A DNA stretch of 38,426 nt from Bryobacter sp. (GTDB taxonomy: Bacteria; Acidobacteriota; Terriglobia; Bryobacterales; Bryobacteraceae). Each line of letters starts with the position of its first letter. Position 1 is the first letter of the stretch. The notes beneath the pieces are model-generated. The model had not been told where the DNA came from and searched no databases. It worked only from the letters and a program-made list of their open reading frames with translations. A program made the position numbers and the translations under genes. The stretch is from the NCBI GenBank assembly GCA_025356215.1, contig JANXUM010000205.1, positions 1-38,426 of the forward strand. The letters run 5' to 3'. Of the stretch, positions 17,982 through 26,603 are shown piece by piece.

Positions 17982-19355
17982 CTAAGACTTCGGCTCCCCA
18001 GCCTCATTTGCAGCCACCGCTCCAAAGCGCCCCCGCGCCACGCGCACCTCCAGGCTTTGCCCCGACCGTACCGCCGCCGCATCCCGCACAATCTTCCTGT
18101 TCTCATCGAACACGATCGCAAAGCCGCGCTCGAGCACGCTGGTTGGATTCAGTTGGTTCACTTGCCCCTCCAGCGACTTCTGTCGCAGCGCGTAGCCAGC
18201 CAGAATCGCCGTCATTCGCCGCTCCATCGCCGCCCGCATCCGCGTAATTTTCTCGTGCCGCTCCATGAAAATGATGCGCCGATCCTTCGCCAGCAGCTCG
18301 ATCGTCGCCCGCTGATAGCGCAACTTCAAATTCCACACGCGAATCTTTAGCAACCCATCCATCCGCGCATCCTTCTCGTCCAGCCACTGCGTAAAGCGGT
18401 TCAACCTCCGCAGGATCAGCGCCCGCGCCCGCTCCACTCCTTGCCGATACAACCGTTCGCGCCGCTCGCCGATCGCGTGCCTCACGCTGCGCGCCATGCT
18501 CCGCTCCAGCCCCTCGATCCGCTCAACCAGCGCTCCCACATCGGGCGCGATCGTCTCCGCCGCAGCCGAGGGCGTGGGGCAGCGCAGGTCCGCCACAAAG
18601 TCCGCAATCGTAAAGTCCGTCTCGTGCCCCACTGCCGACACCACCGGCACTACGCAAGCCACGATCTCCCGCGCCAGCGCCTCCTCGTTGAATCCCCAAA
18701 GGTCTTCCAGCGCCCCGCCCCCGCGCGCTAGAATCACCAGGTCCGGCCAGCCGCTCTCGCTGAAATAACGCAAGCCCTCGCAAAGCTGCTCCACCGATCC
18801 CGCGCCCTGCACCAGCGACGGATAGATGCGAATCTCCAGTCCCGGCGAGCGCCGCTCAAACACATGCAGCATGTCCTGGATCACAGCCCCCGTGGGCGAC
18901 GTCACGATCCCGATTCGCCGTGGGAACTTGGGCAACACGCGCTTCCGGTCCTGCTCAAAGAGGCCCTCCGCTGCCAGCCGCTTCTTCAACGCTTCAAAGG
19001 CTTGCTGCAGCGCCCCCACGCCGATCGGTTCCACATGCTCGACCAAAAATTGGTAGGCCCCGCGCGGCTCATAGATGTCGATCGACCCACGCGCCTGCAC
19101 CATCAACCCGTCACGCAGTTGCACCCGCGAAATCCGCGCGCTCTGCTTATACATAACGCACGACAACACCGTGTCTTCTTCTTTAAGGTTGAAGTATTGG
19201 TGGCCGCTGGCGGCCAGCTTCAAGCCCGACACCTCGCCGGTGACGTAAAGGTTCGAGAACTGCTCGCGCAAAGTCTTGCGCAGCCTCGCTGTGATTTGCT
19301 TGACGCTGTACTTCTCCGGCTGCCAAGGCTGCCATTCCAAGCCAATCTGTTCCAC
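17982..19355 (-). CDS. xseA: Exodeoxyribonuclease VII large subunit
   Basis: 457 aa. OB-fold 'VTGEVSGLKLAASGHQYFNLKEEDTVLSCVMYKQSA', 'RIGIVTSPTGAVIQDMLHVFERRSP', 'ILARGGGALEDLWGFNEEALAREI', 'SAVGHETDFTIADFVADLRCPTPSAAAE'. GTG start. Confidence 0.95.
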   Translation of the reverse strand: MEQIGLEWQPWQPEKYSVKQITARLRKTLREQFSNLYVTGEVSGLKLAASGHQYFNLKEEDTVLSCVMYKQSARISRVQLRDGLMVQARGSIDIYEPRGAYQFLVEHVEPIGVGALQQAFEALKKRLAAEGLFEQDRKRVLPKFPRRIGIVTSPTGAVIQDMLHVFERRSPGLEIRIYPSLVQGAGSVEQLCEGLRYFSESGWPDLVILARGGGALEDLWGFNEEALAREIVACVVPVVSAVGHETDFTIADFVADLRCPTPSAAAETIAPDVGALVERIEGLERSMARSVRHAIGERRERLYRQGVERARALILRRLNRFTQWLDEKDARMDGLLKIRVWNLKLRYQRATIELLAKDRRIIFMERHEKITRMRAAMERRMTAILAGYALRQKSLEGQVNQLNPTSVLERGFAIVFDENRKIVRDAAAVRSGQSLEVRVARGRFGAVAANEAGEPKS

Positions 19356-19359
19356 TCAC

Positions 19360-19372
19360 TCGATATTATCGA
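19360..19372. promoter_or_regulatory. Perfect inverted repeat TCGATA-T-TATCGA in the xseA / aminotransferase divergent spacer
   Basis: Read directly. It lies within the 27-bp spacer (19356-19382) between two divergent start codons. Confidence 0.4.
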
Positions 19373-19382
19373 AGGAGCAAGT

Positions 19383-20519
19383 ATGACCACTCCCCAAAGG
19401 CGCGTGCCGCTCTTAGACCTCGGCGCTCAACACGCTCCGATCCGCGACGAGATCCTGGCCGAACTCATCCCCCTGATCGATTCGCAACGCTTCATCATGG
19501 GCCCCGACGTGGGCGAGCTCGAGTGCAAGATCGCCGGCTATTCCCAATCGAAGTACGCCGTCGCTTGCGCCTCCGGTAGCGACGCCTTGCTGCTGGCCTG
19601 GATGGCGTTGGAGCTCGGCCCCGGCGACAAGGTCATCACAACGCCCTATTCGTTCTTCGCCACAGCCGGCTCCTTGGCGCGCATCGGCGTCGAACCAGTC
19701 TTCGTCGACATCGACCCCGTCACCTTCAACATCGACCCCAATCAAGTCGAGGACGCGCTCAAGCGCCACACCGGCGTCTGGGCTATCCAGCCCGTCCACC
19801 TCTTCGGCGCATGTGCCGACATGGACCCCCTGCTCGCTCTCGGCCAACGCTATGGCGCTGTCGTCGTCGAAGACGCCGCTCAAGCCATCGGTGCCGAATA
19901 CAAAGGCCGCCGTTGCGGTGCCATCGGAGCGATGGGTTGCTTTAGTTTCTATCCTGGCAAGAACCTCGGCGCTTACGGCGATGGTGGCATCGTCACCACC
20001 AACGATCCAACGCTGGCCGAACTTCTTGCGAGACTGCGCCTGCACGGCGGGCACGAAAAGTACTATCACGAGTTCGTCGGCATCAACTCGCGCCTCGATA
20101 CTATCCAGGCAACCGTCCTCAAAGTAAAGCTGCGCCACTTGGACGCGTGGACGGCCAAGCGTCAACAGAACGCCGCAACCTACATGCGCCTCTTTGCCAA
20201 GACCGAGGCGCCCGTAGTGCTCCCTGTCATCGCCCCGTATCAGACTCGCCACGTCTTCAACCAGTTCACCATCCTCTGCCCGCGCCGCGACGAGCTCAAA
20301 GCCCACCTCACCGCCAACGGCATCGGGTGCGAGATCTACTATCCGCTACCGCTCCACTTACAGCAATGCTTCGAAGAACTGGGCTACAAGGCCGGCGACC
20401 TGCCCGTCAGCGAAAGCGTCTCTCAAGGCGCCCTCAGCTTACCGGTCTATCCCGAATTGACCGAAGAAGATCAGCAATACGTCGTCGACGCCATCGACGC
20501 CTTCTATCGCGCAAAGTAG
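19383..20519 (+). CDS. DegT/DnrJ/EryC1/StrS-family PLP-dependent aminotransferase
   Basis: 'MTTPQRRVPLLDLGAQHAPIRDEI', 'ACASGSDALLLAWMALELGPGDKVITTPYSFFATAGSLARIG', 'VVEDAAQAIGAEYKGRRCGAIGAMGCFSFYPGKNLGAYGDGG'. The longer ORF start in the track (18864) is antisense read-through of xseA. Confidence 0.95.
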   Translation: MTTPQRRVPLLDLGAQHAPIRDEILAELIPLIDSQRFIMGPDVGELECKIAGYSQSKYAVACASGSDALLLAWMALELGPGDKVITTPYSFFATAGSLARIGVEPVFVDIDPVTFNIDPNQVEDALKRHTGVWAIQPVHLFGACADMDPLLALGQRYGAVVVEDAAQAIGAEYKGRRCGAIGAMGCFSFYPGKNLGAYGDGGIVTTNDPTLAELLARLRLHGGHEKYYHEFVGINSRLDTIQATVLKVKLRHLDAWTAKRQQNAATYMRLFAKTEAPVVLPVIAPYQTRHVFNQFTILCPRRDELKAHLTANGIGCEIYYPLPLHLQQCFEELGYKAGDLPVSESVSQGALSLPVYPELTEEDQQYVVDAIDAFYRAK

Positions 20520-21607
20520 GCGCGCACGGCCTCTTCGATGCGCGGGCATGCGTGCCCGTCGCCGTAAGGGTTGTGCGTGCGCGAGCGCCGCGCATACTCG
20601 TCCTCATCATCCAGAAGAATCGCCGCTTCGGCGACGATCTTGTCCTCATCCGTTCCCACCAGCCGAACCGTCCCTGCCTCCACCGCCTCTGGCCTTTCCG
20701 TCACCTCACGCGTCACCAGGATCGGCTTGCCCAGCGACGGCCCCTCCTCCTGCACGCCGCCAGAATCTGTGACGATCAGATAACTCCGCCGCATTAGATC
20801 GACAAAGGGCGGATACTCTTGCGGAGCGATCAGGTGCACGTTGCCCAGGCCCGACAACATCGCCTCCACCGGTTTGCGTACATTCGGGTTCGGGTGCACC
20901 GGATACACGATTTCAACATCGGCGCGCGCCGCCAGCCGCCGCAGTGCACTGCAAAACCGCTCCATTCCGTCACCGAAATTCTCTCGCCTATGGCCAGTCA
21001 CTAGAATCATCTTGCATGCCGGATTGAGAAAGCCCCAATCGATCGGCGCCAGCCGTGCCGCCATCAACAACAACGCGTCAATGCCCGTGTTTCCGGTTAC
21101 CGCGATGGCCCCCTCGCCCACACCCTCGCGCCGCAGGTTTTCCGCGGCCCACGGCGTCGCAGCCAAGTGGATCGCCGCCAGTCGGCCCACCAGCAGCCGG
21201 TTCGCCTCTTCCGGAAACGGCTGTGCCAGATCTCCCGTGCGCAGCCCCGCCTCAACATGAGCAACCGGCACACCCGCATAGAACGCGCCCAAGGCTCCGC
21301 ACAAAGTTGTCGTCGTGTCTCCCTGTACAACCACCAGGTCCGGCTTGACACTCGCGAACACAGCTTCGAGCGCGCTCAAGATTCGCGATGTCGATTGGAA
21401 CAGCGTCTGCCCCGGCAGCATTAAATCCAGGTCCGTGTCGGCCCTCACTCCAAACGAAGCCAACGCCTGCCGCGCCAATTCGCGGTGCTGCCCGGTAAGG
21501 CAAACATGCACTGCAAACTCGCGCGGCAATTGGCGAAAGTGCAGGATGATCGGGCTCAGCTTGATCGCCTCCGGCCTTGTTCCTAGAATCACCAACAGCT
21601 TCTTCAT
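20504..21607 (-). CDS. wecB: UDP-N-acetylglucosamine 2-epimerase (non-hydrolysing)
   Basis: 'MKKLLVILGTRPEAIKLSPIILHFRQ', 'VVVQGDTTTTLCGALGAFYAGVPVAHVEAGLRTGDLAQPFPEEANRLLV', 'VTGHRRENFGDGMERF', 'LIVTDSGGVQEEGPSLGKPILVTREVTERPEAVEAGT'. ATG at 21607 overlaps the upstream stop. Confidence 0.95.
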   Translation of the reverse strand: MKKLLVILGTRPEAIKLSPIILHFRQLPREFAVHVCLTGQHRELARQALASFGVRADTDLDLMLPGQTLFQSTSRILSALEAVFASVKPDLVVVQGDTTTTLCGALGAFYAGVPVAHVEAGLRTGDLAQPFPEEANRLLVGRLAAIHLAATPWAAENLRREGVGEGAIAVTGNTGIDALLLMAARLAPIDWGFLNPACKMILVTGHRRENFGDGMERFCSALRRLAARADVEIVYPVHPNPNVRKPVEAMLSGLGNVHLIAPQEYPPFVDLMRRSYLIVTDSGGVQEEGPSLGKPILVTREVTERPEAVEAGTVRLVGTDEDKIVAEAAILLDDEDEYARRSRTHNPYGDGHACPRIEEAVRAYFAR

Positions 21608-22182
21608 CAGTGGCATCCTTGGCAAGTAAAGCGTCGTCCATGGCACGCCGCGCAAGTCGTCTTATCCAGATTTAACTTCCCCGTCGTGTGCCGGTCGAGA
21701 AAGTCCGGCGTGTGATTGGCCGCCCTCAGATTCATAGTCTCCGCATGGCACTGCGTGCAGCTAAAAGGCGCGTCCACCTTGTTGTGGCAAACCAGGCAGT
21801 CTTCCATATTGGGGAAATTCGCCTTTGTTAGCGGGCCCGTCACGCTCGCCATCCCGCGATGGCAGGCCCCGCAGGCGTTGTCCGTGATCAGGTCCGCGCG
21901 CAGTTTCAAAAGATCGATCTTATTGGGTGACCCCAGATACTCTTTGCGATCGATCGCGCCCGCAATCACTGGCGCAAGATTTCCCAAGCTCACATGCCTC
22001 CCGTGGCTGAAATCCTTCAGCACCTTGCCGCGATGCTTCTCGGATAACCCCGCTGCGGTCCTCTGCGCGGCGTGGCAATTCAGACACTCGAGCTTTCTCT
22101 CGAGCGCCTCCTTGTGCGAGAACTGGGCCTGCATGCACAGCGGCACCAGCAATGCGACTATTGCTTGTAGCTGACGCGCCAA
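21607..22182 (-). CDS. Secreted multiheme c-type cytochrome (six CxxCH)
   Basis: 191 aa with signal peptide and heme motifs CLNCH, CGACH, CLVCH, CTQCH, CAACH, CQGCH, the last ending at the C-terminus. Confidence 0.88.
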   Translation of the reverse strand: MARQLQAIVALLVPLCMQAQFSHKEALERKLECLNCHAAQRTAAGLSEKHRGKVLKDFSHGRHVSLGNLAPVIAGAIDRKEYLGSPNKIDLLKLRADLITDNACGACHRGMASVTGPLTKANFPNMEDCLVCHNKVDAPFSCTQCHAETMNLRAANHTPDFLDRHTTGKLNLDKTTCAACHGRRFTCQGCH

Positions 22183-23345
22183 ATCTTGTTACCGCCGTCG
22201 TCGCTAACCAATAGACTTCCATCGGCCATCTGCATCAATCCAACCGGCCGGCCCCAAACTTCGCGGGCATCGGGATTCGTCATCCATCCCTGCAGGAATT
22301 CCTTCGGCTGCCCAGCCGGCTTACCGTTCTTGAAAGGTACAAACATCACGTTGTAACCAACGCGCTTGGACCGGTTCCACGATCCGTGCTGCGCGATAAA
22401 GGCGCCTCCCTGGTAGTCAGCCGGGAACTGCTTGCCGGTGTAGAACAAAAAGTCCAACACAGCCACATGCGCGCCCAGCGGCAGGTCAGGCGTGATGGTC
22501 TTCGCCACCAGTTCCGGCTTCTCGCCCTTTCGCCGCGGATCCTCGTTCGGCCCGATGTAGGCGTAAGGCCAGCCGTAAAAGCCGCCCGCCTTGATGCTTG
22601 TGAAATAGTCCGGCACCAGATCGTCACCCAACGCGTCGCGCTCCTGCACGGCGGCCCAAAGTTGATCCGTTCCCGGTTGCACATGCAGGCCGATCGGGTT
22701 GCGCGTGCCGGACGCGTAAACCTCTTTCGTCTTGCCATCCGGGCTGATCTTGACGATGGCCGCCCGCATCTCCGGCTCGCCCGCGTCGACATTCGACCGG
22801 CTGCCAATGCCGACGTAAATGTTTTCGCCCTTCTTATCCACCGCCAGGCTGCGCGTCCAGTGCCCCGCGCCAAAGTCCTTCATGCTCAGCACCTCTTCGC
22901 CCGGCCCCACCGAAACGGTCTTCGTGTTGTACTTGTAGCGCTTCAACGACGTCGTCTCGCCAACATACAAATAGTCCTTCCACAACAGCAAGCCGTAAGG
23001 CCGGTCCAGGCCCTTCAAAATCTCTTTGCGTTCGCCGAACTTGCCATCCTTCTTGTTGTCGGTCAAAACAAACACCGAACCGCTGGCCATCGAATCGCTC
23101 AGCAGGATCTCATTCGACGGTCCCAGCATCATGTACCGGGGCTTTTGAAAACCAGTGGCGAATTCCTCGATCGCAAACCCCGCCGGCAGGCTCAGCTTCG
23201 CCCCGTTTGGCCTTTCGACAACCTGTGGCCGGTTGTTGGCCGATGGAGTCTGAAATGGCGGTGGCAGTTTCAATGGCGCCTGCGCACGAAGGCCGATCGG
23301 CGACACAGAATAGGCGGCTACAACCGCAAGCAGCATTTTGCACAT
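22158..23345 (-). CDS. PQQ-dependent sugar dehydrogenase-like (glucose/sorbosone dehydrogenase) protein
   Basis: 'LPAGFAIEEFATGFQKPRYMMLGPSNEILLSDSMASGSVFVLTD', 'GHWTRSLAVDKKGENIYVGIGSRSNVD', 'YASGTRNPIGLHVQPGTDQLWAAVQERDALGDDLVPDYFTSIKAGGFYGWPYAYIG'. Start ATG at 23345 gives a signal peptide. Confidence 0.88.
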   Translation of the reverse strand: MCKMLLAVVAAYSVSPIGLRAQAPLKLPPPFQTPSANNRPQVVERPNGAKLSLPAGFAIEEFATGFQKPRYMMLGPSNEILLSDSMASGSVFVLTDNKKDGKFGERKEILKGLDRPYGLLLWKDYLYVGETTSLKRYKYNTKTVSVGPGEEVLSMKDFGAGHWTRSLAVDKKGENIYVGIGSRSNVDAGEPEMRAAIVKISPDGKTKEVYASGTRNPIGLHVQPGTDQLWAAVQERDALGDDLVPDYFTSIKAGGFYGWPYAYIGPNEDPRRKGEKPELVAKTITPDLPLGAHVAVLDFLFYTGKQFPADYQGGAFIAQHGSWNRSKRVGYNVMFVPFKNGKPAGQPKEFLQGWMTNPDAREVWGRPVGLMQMADGSLLVSDDGGNKIWRVSYKQ

Positions 23346-23389
23346 AGGCTTTGCTCTCAATTCTATCGGGGAGTCGGGTACATTTGGAT

Positions 23390-25705
23390 ATGGGTCCAAC
23401 CGCCGCCAAATTACTGGCGCGTTCGAATGACGTGGATCGCTTCGTTCTCGCAGCCTGGGAACAGCACGTCGCGCAAGATCAGCGGCAACGCAGTTGCGTC
23501 ATGGCTGTGGGCGGCTATGGCCGCCAGGAACTCTTTCCCCACTCCGACGTCGACCTGCTAATCCTCGAAGAGCCGAACACGTTCTCAGCTGGCGAACTCG
23601 GTGCCTTCCTGCGCACCCTCTGGGACGGCGGCTACCGCGCCAGTCACAGCGTCCACACCGTTGCCGACTGCAAACGCATCAGCCCGGGCAATGTCGAGTT
23701 CAGCATCAGCCTCCTCGACCGCCGCCTGCTCACTGGCAACCCCAGCCTCGCCAGGAATTGCGAAGACGTCTGCCGCAAGCCTCCCGCCGATCTCACCCCC
23801 GAACTGGCCCGCATGACCGACCGCCGTCACGAGCGCTTCCAGCACACCATCCAACATCTCGAGCCCGACATTAAGGACACCTGCGGCGGTCTACGCGATC
23901 TCAACGCCGTCCGCTGGTTCGCCAAGCTCGGTGTCGAGGCGGCTCCCGATCTCGACGCCGAGGCCGAAGTTCTTTTCGCCATTCGCTGGGCCATGCACAT
24001 GCACTCCGGGCGCGATCAGAACGTCCTTCGCTTTGAGGAGCAGGACGCCCTCTCGGCCACTCCCGAGGCTTGGATGCGCGAATACTTCCGCAAGGCCCGC
24101 CGCATCTACGCTTGCTGCCGCGAACTCAAAGAGCGTGTCCTCGACCGCCGGCCCGGCCTCGTCGGCAGCTTCTTCGAATCGCGATCGAAACTCTCCAACG
24201 AAGAGTTCACCGTAGCACGCGAACAGATCCTCCTGCGCCATCCGGCCGCCTTCCAAAGCGACCCCCGCGCCACCCACCGCCTCTTTACCTTTCAAGCCCG
24301 CCACGGCCTCAAGCTGGCTCGCGACACCCAAAAACGCATCCAGCCCACCCCACAATGGACTTGGGCCGAATGGAAGGCGCTGCTCGCGCTACCGCAGGCC
24401 GCCACCGCCCTCCGCGCCATGGCCGAATGCGGCTACCTCAACACGCAACTCCCCGAATGGGAGCACATCGACTGCCTCGTCGTGCGGGATTTCTACCATC
24501 GCTACACGGTCGACGAACATACCGTCATCGCTCTCGAAGGGCTCGAATCCCTCGGTTTTGAGGAACAGCAATTCGGAGCTCTCTGGCTCAATTGCGACAC
24601 CAAACCCCTCCTCCGCTTTTCTCTCCTCCTGCACGATATCGGCAAAGGCATGGGCGGCGATCACGAAGCCCGCGCCGTCGTGATCGTCAAAGCCATCGCT
24701 GCCCGCATCGGAATTCCGCAAGGCGATCTTTGGATCATGCAACGCCTGATCGCTCAGCACCAGTACCTCTCCAGTCTCATCTCGACGCGCGATTTGAGCG
24801 ACCCCGAAACCGCCGTGCAGGCCGCCCACCTCATGCAGACCAAAGAGTATCTCGCCATGCTCACCTTGATGACCGTCGCGGACTCGGGTGCCGTCTTCCC
24901 CGGTGCGATGACCACTTGGCGCCGCGCCCAACTCTGGCACGCTCACACCTCCATCGAGCGCGAACTCACAAAGGAGCTTGAGGACGACCGCATCGCCGTT
25001 CTCCAGGACGCCTCCGGGCCAGTCGCCGATTTCGCCAAAGGTTTCCCCACCCGTTACTGGTTCCGTACCAGCCAGGACGAGCGCCTGCAACATTTCACGC
25101 TCGCCACCGCCGCCGCCAGTCTTGGCGTCGCCTGCGAGCTCACTCGCCGTCTCGACGATTGGAATTTGATCGTCGTCACTCGCGACCGTCCCCGCCTCCT
25201 CGCCGATCTCGCCGGTGCCATCGCCAGCTTCGGTATGAACATCCTCAAGGCCGAGGCCTTCGGCAACGCGCGCGGCGAAGTCCTCGATCTCTTCGTCTTC
25301 GCCGACCCCTTGCGTACCCTCGAACTGAATCCTCCAATCGTCGACGAAATGAAAGAGATCATCCGCCGTGTCGTGCTCGGCAAGGAGACCGCCGAGCGTC
25401 TTTTGCGCCGCCGCTCCAGGCCCAACATCCGTTACAAGATGCAGATCGACACTGTACTCCGCTTCGACAACGACACTTCGCAACAGGCCACTCTGTTGGA
25501 GCTTCAGTCCCAGGATCGCCCAGGTCTGCTCTACGACGTGGCCCGCACCATCTCTGAGGAGAGTTGCGAAATTGACACCGTCCTGCTTCATACCGAAGGC
25601 CAGCGCGCCGTCGACGTCTTTTACCTCCGGGCCGCGGGCGCAAAGCTTTCCGATGCGGCAATCGAACACCTCAACGCCCGCCTTCGCGAGGTTATGGCAA
25701 GTTGA
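23390..25705 (+). CDS. glnD: [Protein-PII] uridylyltransferase / uridylyl-removing enzyme
   Basis: NT motif 'AVGGYGRQELFPHSDVDLLILEE', HD motif 'LLLHDIGKGMGGDHE', two C-terminal ACT regions ('VVTRDRPRLLADLAGAIASFGMNILKAEAF', 'LQSQDRPGLLYDVARTISEESCEIDTVLL'). The 23351 start in the track is longer. Confidence 0.93.
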   Translation: MGPTAAKLLARSNDVDRFVLAAWEQHVAQDQRQRSCVMAVGGYGRQELFPHSDVDLLILEEPNTFSAGELGAFLRTLWDGGYRASHSVHTVADCKRISPGNVEFSISLLDRRLLTGNPSLARNCEDVCRKPPADLTPELARMTDRRHERFQHTIQHLEPDIKDTCGGLRDLNAVRWFAKLGVEAAPDLDAEAEVLFAIRWAMHMHSGRDQNVLRFEEQDALSATPEAWMREYFRKARRIYACCRELKERVLDRRPGLVGSFFESRSKLSNEEFTVAREQILLRHPAAFQSDPRATHRLFTFQARHGLKLARDTQKRIQPTPQWTWAEWKALLALPQAATALRAMAECGYLNTQLPEWEHIDCLVVRDFYHRYTVDEHTVIALEGLESLGFEEQQFGALWLNCDTKPLLRFSLLLHDIGKGMGGDHEARAVVIVKAIAARIGIPQGDLWIMQRLIAQHQYLSSLISTRDLSDPETAVQAAHLMQTKEYLAMLTLMTVADSGAVFPGAMTTWRRAQLWHAHTSIERELTKELEDDRIAVLQDASGPVADFAKGFPTRYWFRTSQDERLQHFTLATAAASLGVACELTRRLDDWNLIVVTRDRPRLLADLAGAIASFGMNILKAEAFGNARGEVLDLFVFADPLRTLELNPPIVDEMKEIIRRVVLGKETAERLLRRRSRPNIRYKMQIDTVLRFDNDTSQQATLLELQSQDRPGLLYDVARTISEESCEIDTVLLHTEGQRAVDVFYLRAAGAKLSDAAIEHLNARLREVMAS

Positions 25706-26594
25706 AGCTGGCGGTCGCCGAGAACTTCTTGCCGTCGCTGTTGGCGAGCATTCCCTCCACCGAATAGCTGCCTGCTGGCAGAGATCCGATCGCAAAACGA
25801 TCCTGCCAAAGCTCCTCGCCCGTGACGCTCAACTGCCGCGTCACCTGTGCAAACAGGCGGCTTGCGCTCCAGCGGTACACCTCCGCGCCCTTCTCGTTCC
25901 GGATCGCAAAATCGTAGCTCTGCGTTGAATCAAACCGCAACGGCAAAGGTAGATCGGTACGGTTAATCAGCGTCAAGCGAACCGCCAACTCACGCCCAAG
26001 CGGCGTCACCGCGATCGAGAAACTCACCCCCGCCTCACTCAAGTAAGTAATGCCGCCGATCTGCGCGTAAACCAATTCAACGCTGCGCTCGCCCGTGAAT
26101 GAAGTCTGCGCGCGACGCACCAGCCCCAGGTTCGGCACAAACGTTTCACTCGTCAATCCCGCGTCCGCGCACATTCCTGGCGAATATCGAATCGTGCGGG
26201 CTCCTTCAAAATAACCGATCGGGCCTTTGTAGGCGTCTGCGGCCAAATCGGCCCTCCCCGTCTGTCCGCAGGGCGCGACGTTGCTCGAAAATGACGCGCC
26301 GTCGAACAAAAGGAAGTCGGCTTCCGCCTTCTTGCTCTCGTCCCAAAACACGAAGTTGCCGCCCTCGGTGCGGCGGATCAGGGTGTCATTGGCACGATAG
26401 CCTTGCAGGCGATGATAAGTCCTGCCGCCGATCGTGGACGGCTCGCCGAGTCGGATCGTAAGCTGCGACGCGCCTCCCACGCCGTCGGTCTGCCGGTAAA
26501 CCCATTGGCTCCCCGGAACTAATGGAAAAAAGTCTTGCGCCTGGGCTACGAGGTTAGCAATCGACAATAGCAGTAGGATAAAGCATTGCTTCAT
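25692..26594 (-). CDS. Secreted hypothetical protein with C-terminal BsuPI (intracellular proteinase inhibitor-like) domain
   Basis: 300 aa with signal peptide. 'LAVRLTLINRTDLPLPLRFDSTQSYDFAIRNEKGAEVYRWSASRLFAQVTRQLSVTGEELWQDRFAIGSLPAGSYSVEGML' is BsuPI-like. Confidence 0.7.
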   Translation of the reverse strand: MKQCFILLLLSIANLVAQAQDFFPLVPGSQWVYRQTDGVGGASQLTIRLGEPSTIGGRTYHRLQGYRANDTLIRRTEGGNFVFWDESKKAEADFLLFDGASFSSNVAPCGQTGRADLAADAYKGPIGYFEGARTIRYSPGMCADAGLTSETFVPNLGLVRRAQTSFTGERSVELVYAQIGGITYLSEAGVSFSIAVTPLGRELAVRLTLINRTDLPLPLRFDSTQSYDFAIRNEKGAEVYRWSASRLFAQVTRQLSVTGEELWQDRFAIGSLPAGSYSVEGMLANSDGKKFSATASFNLP

Positions 26595-26603
26595 AAAGAA
26601 AAA

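Noticed and set aside
19413-20306. 297-aa minus-strand ORF
   Set aside because: Antisense shadow of the DegT-family aminotransferase.
24389-25795. 468-aa minus-strand ORF
   Set aside because: Antisense shadow of glnD with no recognisable domain.
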